A stretch of 64,000 nt of DNA. It comes from Diphasiastrum complanatum. Lineage: Eukaryota > Streptophyta > Lycopodiopsida > Lycopodiales > Lycopodiaceae. Below, piece after piece: positions 9,331 to 20,669 of this stretch. The DNA is taken from assembly GCA_029204225.1 (NCBI GenBank), contig CM055107.1, forward strand, positions 6,672,873 to 6,736,872, given 5' to 3'. A model generated the notes under the pieces. The model saw nothing but the letters and a program-made list of their open reading frames with translations, was not told the DNA's origin and did no database searches. A program made the translations under genes and the position numbers. How positions within the stretch are numbered: the stretch's first letter is position 1; each line of letters begins with the position of its first letter.

Positions 9331-11200
9331 ACTCAAATTCTAGGTGCTGAATCTAACCAAAGCGGGTCACCATGAAAATGATGACACATTTCTCGAGTGA
9401 ATAAATGACATTGAATTATTAAAGGTCATAGTCTTTTAATAATATATGTCAATATATATATTTCCCTTTTGTTGGAGCATGACAATCTCATCTTGGAGGT
9501 ATGTTGGCCAACAACACATTTAGATAAGTTAAGGGAGGTAAATAGATAAACAAGAACGATGTGGTATTGTACCACAAAGGCCTTGCCATGTCATAATAGC
9601 ATGAATCCTAAAATTTTAGGACTTGTTTAAAGTGTTTTTTATATTGTTGTGATAAATAATTCATTTTGTGGTTTCAAAATTTGGATAGTAGTTTGTTGTT
9701 CGTTTTTAACATACATTTGAATGTTAGATGAGATCTATAATATTTCTTATTTATTTTAAAAGTCAATTTATTATAAGTTGTACAAAGTTGTTTTTTAGAA
9801 AAAGATGATTCCATTCTTGTACTTGTTGGATTTTTCAAACAATGGCCCAAAGTTTGAATAAATTAAAATCCTAATTAAAAGGATAAATTTGTTATATGAC
9901 TTCGTTATATTTTGAGCATCGTGGCCCATGAGTTGTTGAAGAGCCTAGATAAATTATCTTGTTTTGGGATAATCGTTGATTCTTTTTTTGTACTTTGCAT
10001 TTTTTTTGGAATTTGCTCCATGTTTTTGTATAAAATCTTTATTAGAATTTCTTGCTCACTGAAATTGCTCAGTGGATTCATCACTGTGTTTTTCGCTTCC
10101 TTTAATAGTTAATGATATTCACTTGTTTTTATGTACTTTCTCAAGTAATAAATGATGATGTTGTTTGATAGTTGTGAGTCTTGATGGACTTTCTTAAATT
10201 TGTTAACAATCGCCATTTGTGGCAAGTAGTGAAATTGATTTATTAGAGAGTGTAGAGTTTGTTTCATCGTTTCTATCCATTTGTATCGCTTTCGTTTTTT
10301 GTTGTTTGACGAGATGCGGGGTTCTATAGTTGTTCTTGGTTCTTTCCGAGGATATACTTCTATTTTGTTGTCACTATTTGTTTGTATAATGATGTTTTTC
10401 ATTGTTCCAATTGGATTGCTACAGGCACAATTTCTTGAATTGTTGTTGTTGAATTAGTGTCACAATGATATACTACTAACATAAATTCATGCATTTGCAA
10501 AACCAAAACAAATAAAGCTGTCACATTGTATTGGCGATTGATTGTTGTCATATTGTTGTTGTTGGTAAGAAGTTTTGTGTATGTTTCGAATGATGTGATT
10601 TTCTCATATTGGATTTTAAAAATTGGATCGTTTTTGTAATGTTCTTTTCAAATCGTAGCATCACAATCATTTTCTCTTAAACTTAGCAAAAAGCATTGCA
10701 CACAACATTTGTTCGATGGAATATGATGATTTAATAGAAATGAAAAGACGTTGAAAATGTCATGGTTGACTTCGTAAATAAATAAAAATTCAGGATCATA
10801 TAGTCTCTTAGTCCATAGACATTTTTGCAAATATTGCTGGTCATTGTTATTGTAAAAGATAAACTACTATGCTTCTCAAGCTAAGAAGAAGATAACAAAA
10901 ACTTGACAATTGAATCGACTATAACGATAATATTGTTTAATTCAATATTTGTTTTGATCTACTAGGACTAATTGACATCGTCTACTTTACTTTGCTATTA
11001 ACTTCAATCTATCAAAACCAATGATTATACCACTAGCATCTGTGCAAATGTTTCCTTCATTCAAACCTATAGAACAATTTTATCACAAGTAACAAAGATT
11101 AGCAAGCGCAATCTTTTTTTTGAATAATCACTTTTTAACTTTCATATTTTGTATTTACAAAAGTCCATATTAATCACGATTACGTTGTAAAATATTTTAG
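9331..11200. other. AT-rich stretch without recognised gene
   Basis: Long AT-rich sequence. The only ORF with an ATG and plausible composition is at 10109-10402 on minus, listed separately. Confidence 0.4.
10109..10402 (-). CDS. hypothetical basic protein, 97 aa
   Basis: Starts at an ATG and is rich in Lys, Arg, Asn and Ile, with a basic patch SNNKKRKRYKWIETMKQTL. The Trp and helix-like spacing faintly recall Myb/SANT-like domains found beside some DNA transposons, but this is weak. It lies inside the block bounded by the inverted arrays. It may be a chance ORF in AT-rich DNA. Confidence 0.2.
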   Translation of the reverse strand: MKNIIIQTNSDNKIEVYPRKEPRTTIEPRISSNNKKRKRYKWIETMKQTLHSLINQFHYLPQMAIVNKFKKVHQDSQLSNNIIIYYLRKYIKTSEYH

Positions 11201-11204
11201 TATC

Positions 11205-11325
11205 TAAGAATATTCAAAATCAATATTCGCGATCAATATTCACAACACGCATTTACAATATTCACAATGTTCACGATCAGTATTCACAATATTCACGATC
11301 ACTATTCACAACATTTACGATGAAA
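11205..11325. repeat. right array, inverted relative to 6399-6560
   Basis: Repeats of ATTCACGATCAGTATTCACAA, the reverse complement of the left array's unit (GTGAATACTGATCGTGA). This gives a 4.9-kb interval between inverted arrays. Confidence 0.55.
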
Positions 11326-11334
11326 ATCTCCTTT

Positions 11335-11412
11335 CTCAAAATCTCAGTTTCTCTGAATCTCAATTTCTCAGAATCTCAGTTTCCTAGTTTCTCAGAATTT
11401 CAGTTTCTCATA
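11335..11412. repeat. short tandem repeat, AATCTCAGTTTCTCAG units
   Basis: About five imperfect copies of a 16-18-bp unit (AATCTCAGTTTCTCAG) directly beyond the right array. Confidence 0.7.
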
Positions 11413-11532
11413 CAACCTCACCATGAATTTGAATAAAAGATGATTTGATAGATTTTTGCAAACAAACAACGTGGGGGTTTGACGCACCTCCGTGTTTGAA
11501 AAAGAGCTGACAAACATTGACAGTGGAACAAA

Positions 11533-11784
11533 CTAGCTTAAGTGCACATTTTTTGATCCAATACTAATTTTGACTGACTTTTGTACATCATTATATAGTT
11601 TGGAACGAAAACACTTTATTATATTGTCGTTGAGTGCAATCCACCACACGTTATCTTGAAAATTAGGTATAGGTATACACTCTAGTTTTTCCATTTCTCC
11701 ATTTATGTCTGGAATATGCATAGCATCATAAAAAAATATTCCAGAATTTGTAACTTCTTTTGTCATTTGTCCTCTATATTGCAA
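11533..11784 (-). CDS. hypothetical 83-aa ORF
   Basis: No recognised domain. Contains IPDINGEMEKLECIPIPN and NVWWIALNDNIIKCF. It may be a chance ORF or an exon of the adjacent broken gene. Confidence 0.15.
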   Translation of the reverse strand: MQYRGQMTKEVTNSGIFFYDAMHIPDINGEMEKLECIPIPNFQDNVWWIALNDNIIKCFRSKLYNDVQKSVKISIGSKNVHLS

Positions 11785-11879
11785 TTTGCCGATTTTTTAA
11801 TGGATGACATCTATAATACTTAAAAGAGACACCACAAGTTCTCATTCATGTATATTTGAAGGATATAGATCTGCAATAC

Positions 11880-12335
11880 AAAATCATAATAAGCTCTCAT
11901 TCATAAATTACATGTTAAAATGACCAACAACCCAAAAGATTAAGATACTTACAGTTACATTTTTGAAAACCATGTGGATTTACACCATCCACATTAAGTT
12001 CTGAATGCATATAAACATGTTGAACAAGCACTTCTGAAATGGATTGTCCTCTTGGAGATACTTTAAAATCAATAATCCGACCTTTCCAATAAGATCTATA
12101 CATATACTTGGCCTTCTTCTTTTGGCAAAGATGGATGCATCCGTAGACAAGAAGCCTTATGATATTCATGGGCAATCCATGTGCCATCATCTTCCCTCTC
12201 ATTATAAAAAACTACAGAGCATATCAAGGATCTCTGTCTCCTTCTCATCGCCATAGCTTGAAGAGTCTCACGTTTAAACTTGCCAATATGAGAGTCCAGA
12301 TTATAATAGGCGCCAAACCTATTTGTCAGTCCCAA
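11880..12335 (-). pseudogene. spliced gene fragment, weakly NAC-like
   Basis: Two overlapping minus frames look like one interrupted coding sequence. The first has SVVFYNEREDDGTWIAHEYHK, which resembles the end of a NAC domain (LVFY...TxWxMHEY). The second continues YMYRSYWKGRIIDFKV to VDGVNPHGFQKCN. A good donor (T|GTAAGTATC, near 11950) and an acceptor (TTTTGTATTGCAG, near 11892) would splice it to a short C-terminus LYPSNIHE and a stop. A frameshift lies around 12100. The NAC assignment is tentative, and gene capture by a transposon is another possibility. Confidence 0.25.
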
Positions 12336-12367
12336 GATAACTTTAACTTGAGGTTAACCCAGACAGT

Positions 12368-12619
12368 TTAGTCAACCAGTAGAGATGTTGAAGCTTGGCA
12401 CTCCTCTTGGCCTTGGCTCTGATCTGTCGCTTGACTGGTGTCTAGGCCCTGGTCTTGTACACTGGCCTCGGCGGCATCTGAGCCTTGATCTTGAAATTTG
12501 ACCCCCACTGTTTGTTTGCCTTTGTGTTGGCCGGAACTCGCTAGTGCATCTTCCATTGTTGGTGGCGCTGGAATTACCGCTAGGGCCATTGGTTTTTGTT
12601 GCTCCATATGTTGTTGCAT
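12368..12619 (-). CDS. hypothetical Gln-rich 83-aa ORF
   Basis: ATG start with a stop just upstream. It is Gln- and Ala-rich with an imperfect internal repeat (FQDQGSDAAEASVQDQGLD, then SQATDQSQGQ). No family was recognised. It sits immediately 3' of a copia LTR region and may be a retroelement fragment. Confidence 0.2.
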   Translation of the reverse strand: MQQHMEQQKPMALAVIPAPPTMEDALASSGQHKGKQTVGVKFQDQGSDAAEASVQDQGLDTSQATDQSQGQEECQASTSLLVD

Positions 12620-12664
12620 GCCTTAAGAGCGTTCTTGCATGTGCAAGCTCTTCGATGGCACTCC

Positions 12665-13421
12665 GTGTCGTAAAACGTGGGGATGACCGGCAGCGGAAGC
12701 TCGAAGCTTTGAGCGTAGACATGTAGAAACGGAAATGCAACAGTTAGCAGGAGAAATATTCAAGAAGAATGATTCATACAAATTGCGCAAATGAACAATA
12801 TAGTAGTGAGAAAATTGCACTCTGATTAATATTAACAATGAGTACAATGGCTTGAAATAATAACTTCAGTTTGTTGAGCATGATAACGCTGGCTACAGAT
12901 AACTCTGATTGAAAAAGAACTCATACATAGCTTGATTCAACTAGTATATATATTTACAAGTGTCGAGAGACAAATATCTTATAAGCCTTAAATGCCATTT
13001 ACTCCAGTTTTGTAAATCTACAAAAGTTGGTAACCGCCCTTAGGATATTTGGTTGTCCAGCTATTTTTAGAGTTGATGATAAGTTGGCGATGTCGGTTTG
13101 CCGATGTAGCAAAAACCCGAAAAAACTCAAAGGTGCCAGGGTATGTAAATCCTAAAGGTGACTCTAGAGCGAAAGCAGGAAAAAATGCAAAAAGGTGAAG
13201 GTGGGCCTGAAATGGATTCCAAAGCATTCTGGCCACTGTGTCACATTTTTCTTGAAGGTGCGAAAAAGACGAAAAAGACGAAGGTGTCTTTAAAACGTTT
13301 AAGGCACAAGAATTCTCCAAGGGAAACAATGTGAAGGTCCGAAACATGTAGTCGGCCTTCGATTTTCAGGATGATCATTACTTGAACGATTTGTTTAAGG
13401 CTGAGCATAAGAAATCTAACA
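12665..13421 (-). repeat. copia 3' LTR region (left edge uncertain)
   Basis: The right edge is clear: on minus, a purine tract (AACGGGGAG) is followed by TGTTAGATTTC. The left edge is a guess near a TGTCG at 12665, because no second copy of this LTR lies in the window. Its vocabulary (CCGAAAAAACTC, ATGTCGGTTTGCCGATG) recalls the repeat-like LTR text near 16.8 and 52.6 kb. Confidence 0.5.
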
Positions 13422-13428
13422 CTCCCCG

Positions 13429-15050
13429 TTAATGTGGATCCTGAAAAACCTTGATCTTCAAATTTAACGTATCGTTAAATCTGAGATGTTGATCCCTTGA
13501 TAGAGCCTTTGTGAAGTAATTTGCTGCCATGTAGTTTGTTCTGCAGAAAACCAATGCTACTTCCTTGCTATGCACTTTCTCTCTAAGGTAATGATATCTG
13601 ATTTCGATATGTTTGGTTCGAGAGTGAAATCTCAAATTGAGAGATAACGCTATTTGCTTTGATTGTCACAATAGATTGTTGTAGGAAGTGTTTGTGCAAG
13701 GTTGATGTCTGCAAGCAGTTGTCTTAGCCAGATCGTCTTTTTTGTTGCATTTGTGACAACTATCTATTCGGATTCCATTGATGATAATGCAACTGAGGTT
13801 TGCTTCTGGCTGTTCCATGAGATTGGGCCTTGGTTGTATGGAAATACAAATTTAAAAGTTGATTTTTTGGTGTTGACATCTCCTGCCCAATCCTCATCTG
13901 TGTAGGCTTCAAGAATGTTGGTAGTGTGGTTGCCTTCATAGCAGATGTTGAGAGTTTTCGTTGCTTGGATGTACTTCATGAACTTTGTTAGTGCTTTCCA
14001 ATGAGTTAAGCTTGGATTTGATAGGAACTGGCTAAGTGTACTGATTGAATATGCAAGGGCTGGTTGCGTACAGATCATTGCATACATCAATGAGCCGATG
14101 ATGGATTGAAATGGGTAGCGCTTCATCTCTTCTTTTCCTGCCTCGGTTTGAGGAGACTATTTCTTTGATAGCTTTAGTCCAAGGTCGAGTGAAAAGTGAG
14201 TTGGTTTGCAGTTGGCCATTCCATACTTTTCCAGCACGTTGTTGAGATATCGTTGCTGACTGATAAAAATTAGTCTGCTGGGTCGATCTCGTACGATTAG
14301 GATTCCGAGCCAATAGTGGGCTGGACCCATGTCAGTCATCTTGTATTCCTAGGCTAGCATGCATTTTGTATTATTCATCAGATTTAGATTGTTACTGAAT
14401 AAGAGTGTATCATCTACATAAAGAGTGATGATGATGAAGTAATCTAATACAGACTTGAAGTAGACGTTCGAGTCTGCCGAGTTTGGAATAAAAGCATTCT
14501 CTATAAAAAAATGCGTTGATCTTCTGGAACCAAGCTCTGGGTGACTGTTTCAGCCCATAGAGCACCTTGTGGATTTTGCATACAAGGTGTTGTTGCTTAC
14601 CATTGAGTTCGTATCCCTCTGGTTGCATCATATAGATTTTTCTCTTCGATGATTCCATTGAGAAAAGCGGTCTGGACATCCATCTGGTGGACTTCAAGAA
14701 TTGTTGCGGTTGCAAAGGAGAGGAGTAGGCGGATCGAAGCATGTTTGACAACTAGGCCGAAGGTTTTTGAATAATCTAGATGTGGAATCTGGGAAAGGCT
14801 TTTGGCGACTAGTCTGGGCTTGTAACAATTTAGCCTTTCTTCAATGTCGTACTTCGCCTTGAATAGCCATTTGCATGGAATTGGGTTTCGATCCTTTGGC
14901 AGCTCATTGACTGTCCATGTTTGATTCTCCATTAGAGAATTGAATTTGGAGTCCATCGTTGTTTTCCACTGGTCAGCATCAAGAGTAGACATTGCCTCAA
15001 TGTTTGGTTCCTGCACAAAGTAGTAGGCTGGATCATCCATAGATCTGGAT
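13429..15050 (-). pseudogene. copia pol fragment: RT and RNase H
   Basis: Minus strand, several frames. The RT part gives NQTWTVNELPKDRNPIPCKW, DYSKTFGLVVKHASIRLLL, VHQMDVQTAFLNG, HKVLYGLKQSPRAWFQ, LYVDDTL, MTDMGPAHYWLGI. The RNase H part gives SIIGSLMYAMICTQPALAYS, DEDWAGDVNTKKS, SVALSSMESE, SRTKHIEIRYHYLREK, ANYFTKALS. Frameshifts occur near 14600, 14350, 14150 and 13700. No integrase or gag belongs to it on the right, where an unrelated ORF begins. The catalytic YVDD is retained, but the gene is dead. Confidence 0.9.
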
Positions 15051-15214
15051 GGAGGCTGTCTGGATCTGTTCGACCTTATCAGTTGAACTTTTGTGCTCTG
15101 ATGTGGGTTGACTCATTGAGGTTCTGACTCATTGTCTAAGTTAGTGTCGATACTCTGCAGTTGAATCTCTAGATCGGAATTTGGTTGTTCAATCTGTGAT
15201 TTATGCTCGCAGTT

Positions 15215-15472
15215 TCATGTTATTAGTAGCAAATTCCACAATGAAGCTTTGGATGTTAGCATCTCCTGGACAAAGGTTCCCAAGAACTGGTATGTCGACG
15301 TGAGATCTGTAGGCATGGCCAGTAGGATTCTGCTAGTAGAGGCTTGGTGAGATGTTGCCCGGATGACCTGCACATTGTTGTCATTATCCTTTGTGAGTTT
15401 TTCTTGTTCTACCATGCCCTCTAGTGCAATGGGATCAGCACGGTTAGGCGATGGCACATACTCTATCTGCAT
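15215..15472 (-). pseudogene. retroelement-associated protein of unknown function, copy 1
   Basis: 85 aa on minus. It aligns by eye with the product at 31312-31587 on plus. Shared elements are DEAFMQ/DDAFVQ, LTKDNDNNVQVIRATSHQ against LTEDDDDDTIQVVRATTQQ, and LTSTYQFLGTFVQEM..ASL against ITTAYQDLGTYIQDV..ASL. The family is not one I can name. Both copies sit next to copia RT pieces, which suggests a gag-like or captured domain. Confidence 0.5.
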
Positions 15473-15884
15473 AAATGCTTCATCAATTTGTCGTCCTAGG
15501 CAAGCTGATGAGATGAATCTGGAAGGGGTGTGAGAGGTGTGGCAGAAGTGTGTATAGGTGGTGGAATAAGCTGTTCAAAGGAAGAAATGATAGGAACTGA
15601 AGGGTGGTATTGAGGGTGGATGGAGAGTGTGGAGGTTTGAAGTTAATTTGGTTAATCAAGAGAGGGTATAAGGAGAGAACTGTGAACCAAGAGGATTAAC
15701 ATTGAGAAATGGAGTAGAAATGGATGCAGGAAGGATGGAAGATGCGATGGAGATGGAGGGTGCAAAAGAGACGAGAATGGCTACGAAAGGTGGAGGAATG
15801 AGAGCGATAGTAATAGAGGCGGTGGTAGCAATAGATGGTTGGACAGAAGAAGAAGCAGAAGAAGTGGATGCAGAAGAATGTGGG

Positions 15885-16005
15885 CTCTAATACCACTTGT
15901 GAGATCTGATACCACTTTGTGGGATGCGATGAATGTAAAATTATCAGCTCTGATACCACATCTGATACCACATGAATGTAGAATTATCAGTTTTGATACC
16001 ACATC
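15885..16005 (-). repeat. cluster of tRNA-Met primer-site copies
   Basis: Five near copies of the complement of TGGTATCAGAG lie within about 120 bp (near 15890, 15906, 15949, 15962, 15993), spaced by repeats of GATGNGATGAATGTAAAATTATCAG-like text. The last abuts the LTR at 16006 and is the normal primer site. The others look like slippage or recombination duplicates. Confidence 0.7.
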
Positions 16006-17211
16006 TGTTGACGTTTAGGATTAATTTCAACTGATGAAACAAAAATTCTTAATAATAGGATCGTGGATTACTTAGAGAATAGAGTTTACGAGCTCTTCTT
16101 TTGTGTTGAATCAGATTATCAGTGTAGGAGTCTTAGGCTGCCATGAAAGAGAGATTGCAGAAACGATTAGGCGTCTGACACAGCCATGCAATCCTCTAAT
16201 ACTGATAATCTGATTAAGAAGAGAATGTAGAAAATATTTTAGGTGTCAGAGACAACCGTACATTTATCTGATAATAATGTCTATGTAAGAGGAGTGAGAG
16301 TTATTATCATTTAACAAGAATGCGATAGTGTAGAACAATACCGAATCTGTATAATAATGTTGTAAACACAACGATCAGATCATAATACAATTGCACTGAT
16401 AAGCGCATGATTCTACTTACAGATTCAAAACAATTGCTAAAGTTCTGAATATCTCTCTCTCTCTCTATAATCACTAACTCTAAGGAGTCAGCTACTAAAA
16501 GACCCATTCTGGTCGTTGTATCTCTGTCAGATGACTTGTAACTTCTTTTGACACATCTAACATCTTCAATTGCTCATTTACATTTATAGCAACTGGAAGA
16601 TCTTGCATTATTCTAGCATTACATCTACATGATAGTTAACAGCTGCTAAACTGATCAATAGATCGGTTTATTGTTGGAGCGTGAAGACGTAAAGATCTGA
16701 TTTTTGGAATCCGCAGATGGACGATGCGACAATCCCTGGCTTTTTGGCCTTTGCCTTTAGTTGAGAGCAACCTTCGGCATTTGTAGGGCACCTTCGCAAT
16801 TTTAACGGCAAGTGTCGTATTTTTCGCCTGTCATAAACTACGTGTAAAAATACAGTGTCGCGTTTTGTCCTAATTGTCGCCTGTCAAAAACTACATGTAA
16901 AAATGTAGTGTTGCATTTTTTGCAAAAAGTGTTGCCATTTCTGGAAGTGCATGAATGGGCCGAAAACAAGTTACATAAGTGTCGCTAAACACTTAGTTGC
17001 TCAGGAAGGTAAAAAATAGTGACAATGTTGAGTGTCGGATTTTTCGCCTATGGAAAAGCTTGAGTAGAAACGCAGACTGTAGCAACAATTAGTTCAAATA
17101 TGCAGACTGTTGAAAAACAGTTCATTTTTTGCAAGTTGCATTTGAGAGAGTAAAAATTAGAGAAGGAAGAAGGGCTGCTGAGATGAGTAGGAGTTAGATT
17201 AACTTCCAACA
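16006..17211 (-). repeat. copia LTR, 1.2 kb, minus orientation
   Basis: TG...CA ends: TGTTGACG at 16006 and TTCCAACA ending at 17211. A primer site lies at its left edge and a purine tract (AAGGGGGAG on minus) at its right edge. It can therefore serve as the 5' LTR for sequence to the left and the 3' LTR for the element to the right, a shared-LTR arrangement left by unequal recombination or nested deletion. Its left 690 bp recur inverted at 18430-19101. Confidence 0.75.
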
Positions 17212-18429
17212 CTCCCCCTTAAGCTAACTACTACAAATCTGAACTACAATTGAGATTTATCATATCTACTAAAGTAGAATGTTTATTTCTAGACAATGGC
17301 TTTGTCAAAATATCAGCCAACATACTGTCTGTATGACAGTAACTTAGTACAACATCTTTATTCTAAACTTTCTCTCTAAGAAAATGGAATTGAACTTCTA
17401 TATGCTTCCCTCACAAAATGTTGTTGCACCTCAATATGCTTGCTCCTAACATAGTTTTTGACAATAGAGCTTTGATCCATCATAAGAATGATCTTCTTCC
17501 TAAGAATAGATCTCCTTTCAATGATCATGTAATGCTCAAAGTAGAAACAACCATAATTGATATAGAGAACAATGTTCACTTGGGATGCTTTACTATTTCT
17601 TACATCAATTTTACATGTCAAGAAGTAACTAGTACATGAAGAATCAAATAGAATGTAAATGAAATGATTCCACCGTGCTTCCAACTCTAAACTCTCTGGA
17701 AAAATACAGCAAACAAACAATAAATGTGAGTGATCAACTTTTGCTTGCATGTCTCCTTCTTCTTTGTCCTTTGTTGTCATGTATCCTCCATGATACTCCA
17801 TGAATGAGCCTCCATGTCCATCTTGTCATAAGATGACATCAAGATTTGATGACTACTACCATGAATGAGTGACATAATGAACCTCCAATAGCTTCATTTA
17901 CATCAGCAAAACCAGCCAAGAATGCTAGTACAGATCCAACATCAAAACAATGCTCACCAATGTAGCTAGTTTTACCATATCTTAACAATTTGCACACGTC
18001 CACATGAAAATGCTCAAACATGAGATAGAACAAGTAAAGTAGAGTTGAACAACACTTCCTTGCTGCTCCTTTGACCTTACTTGAGTCTTCAATATGCTGC
18101 AAAAACAGATCCATAACATCTTTGCCAATCATCTCTCCTTCGATGCTTTTGACTAGCTCCAAATTGCCAACTTCCCTTTGGACTAGTTGAAGCCCTTTGA
18201 GATCAACCTCTTGATCTTCAACTTGATCATCAAAGTCATTGAACAAACTTTGTTTTCCAGATCCATTACTTGATTTTACAGCAAGATAACATCCATCCAC
18301 TTGCATAGCACCATCTACACGAGAAGATCCTCCAAAAGATGTTCCACTCTTTATAAGAGCTCGATACTCAAGATCCATTGCTTGGATCCACTCCCCTTCT
18401 TTCCTTGCTTGATCTACACCAAATACCAT
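17212..18429 (-). pseudogene. decayed copia interior with a foreign ORF
   Basis: Minus strand. Near 18340-18427 there is EGEWIQAMDLEYRALIKSGT, the start of copia RT. Near 17380-17480 there is SKHIEVQQHFVRE, and beyond it the RNase H tail. Between them is text that is not copia. The RT start is fused in frame to a long unknown stretch (QVEDQEVDLKGLQLVQREVG, then LVKSIEGEMIGKDVMDLFLQ, and a hydrophobic VGSVLAFLAGFADVNEAIGG) ending near 17839. The fused ORF is 196 aa. This stretch could be captured host sequence. Function unknown. Confidence 0.5.
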
Positions 18430-19101
18430 ATCTTTACGTCTTCACGCTCCAACAATAAACCGACCTATTGATCAGTTTAGCAGCTGTTAACTATCTTGTA
18501 AATGTAATGCTAGAATAATGCGAGATCTTCCAGTTGTTATAAATGTAAATGAGCGATTGAAAATGTTAGATGTGTCACAAAAAGTTACAAGTCATATGAT
18601 AGAGATACAATGACCAGAACGCATCTTTCAGTAGATGACTCCTCAAAGTTAGTGATTATAGAGAGAGATAGAAGTATTCAAAACTTTAGCAATTGTTTTG
18701 AATTTGAAAGTAGGATCACGCGCTTATCAGCGCAATTGTATTGTGATCTTATCATTATGTTTACAACATTATTATACAAATTCGCTATTGTTCTACACTA
18801 TCGCATTCTTGTTGAATGATAATAACTCTCAATCCTCTTACACAAACATTATTATTAGAGAAATGTATGGCTGTCTTTGACGTCTAAAATATTTTCTACA
18901 TTCTCTTCTTAATTAGATTATCAGTATTAGAGGATTGCATGGCTGCTTCAGACACCTAATCATTTCTACAATCTCTCTTTCACGGCAGTCTAAGACTCCT
19001 ACACTAATAATCTGATTCAACACAAAAGAACAGCTCATAAACTCCATTCTCTAAGTAAGAGTTTTTGTTTCATCAGTTGACATCAATCCTAAACGTCAAC
19101 A
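18430..19101 (+). repeat. 3' part of copia LTR, inverted copy
   Basis: Matches the reverse complement of 16006-16696. It ends CGTCAACA and is followed by a primer site (TGGTATCAAAGC, 19106-19117), so it acts as the 5' LTR end of the plus-strand element that follows. The first half of the LTR is missing. Confidence 0.8.
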
Positions 19102-20669
19102 GATGTGGTATCAAAGCCGATGCTTCTCAGCACATGACATCATGCAAAGACCTCTTCTCTACACTCACAGCTACAAAATCAAAGTATATCTTCTTTGGCA
19201 ACTCCATTTCACATCAAGTCGAAGGCCAAGGCTCTATTTGACTAAAATTCTTTGATGGCATCACTAGGCAGCTTACTAGTGTACTTTATGTACCCAAGTT
19301 AACAAAGAACCTATTGTCTATTAGCAAGATCACAGATCAAGGCTATAGAGCTTTGTTCACTGCCAACTGATGTACTATTTTAGATGAGAATTTAAAAGAA
19401 ATCCTCTCTACTTATAGAGAAGTAAATTTGTATATATTGAGTCATGATTTTGCACTTTCTGTGAGCGGTTCAGATGCTAATTTATGGCATCAAAGATTAG
19501 GTCATCTAAACATGCGTTCAATCTTGTATATGCATCATAACAAAATGGTCAAGGACATGAATATAAATGTTGTTACTACAACTAATCGATTTGTCTGTGA
19601 AAATTACTTTATAGGGAAACAACCTAGTGACTAGATTTCCAAGAGGAAAAGCCAAATGGGCGAAGTCCATTTTATCACTGATACACAGTGACTTATGTGG
19701 TCCAATGAGCGTACCTTCCTTTGGTCAAGCTCTATATTTTATTACATTCATTGATGACTACTCCCGATTTACTAGAATTATGTTCATAAAGAATAAATCA
19801 AAAGCATTTAGTTGCTTCAAAGAATTCAAGCAATACACTGAGAATCAAATTGGTCAGAGGATCAAGGCCCTACGGTCTGATTTAGGGAGAGAGTACTTAT
19901 TAAATGATATGAAGGACTATCTATCTTCATGTGGCATGCACCATCAGTTTACTATGAGCTACACTCCACAACAGAACGGAGTAGCTGAACGGAAAGTTAA
20001 AGCTTAAACCAGATGGATCAATATCCAAATGGAAAGCTAGATTGGTGGTTAAAGGATTTGGACAAGTATATGGGATAGACTACACTGAGACCTTTAGTCC
20101 AGTGGTAAAGCATCAGTCTACTCGTATCTTATTGGCTATAGTTGTTGTAGAAGATCTGGACATTCACCAGATGGACGTCCAGAGACGACATTCCTACACG
20201 GATATATACAAGAAGACATATTCATTTATCAACTAGAAGGTTATGTCCTTCAAGGAAAGGAACATTTGGTATGAAGATTGGATAAGGCATTATATGGTCT
20301 TAAGCAAGCTCCCAGGGCCTAGTATGAAAGAATCATTCACTTCTTGTTGCAGCACAATTTCACTTCTTGTTTCGCAGACTCTGATGTATATCTCAAGCGT
20401 AAAGGGTCAAGCTATGTTATAATAGCATTATACGTTGATGATTCCTTAATTATTATCAATTCAGATCAGTTATTACAGAAAACCAAATCTCTGCTTTCAT
20501 CAGAGTTTGAGATGACAAATTTAGGCCCAGTCCATTACTTTCTTGGTATGGAGATCATCAGAGATCGCTCGAGCAAAAGGATCACCATAAGCCAACAATC
20601 TTACCTAATCAATGTACTTCGCAGATATGGCATGGAGGATTGCAAACCCATAGACACTCTTATGGATCC
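19102..20669 (+). pseudogene. copia pol fragment, plus strand, interrupted at 20670
   Basis: Protease-to-integrase linker text (VLYVPKLTKNLLSISKITDQ, ANLWHQRLGHLNM), then integrase core ([47 protein letters not shown]). A deletion at about 19995 joins integrase to RT ([28 protein letters not shown]). After a frameshift, RT continues with IIALYVDDSLIII and TNLGPVHYFLGMEIIRD to PIDTLMDP. The sequence resumes at 26820. Stops at 19373 and 19632, among others, make it nonfunctional. The integrase catalytic Glu is present (GREY). Confidence 0.9.
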
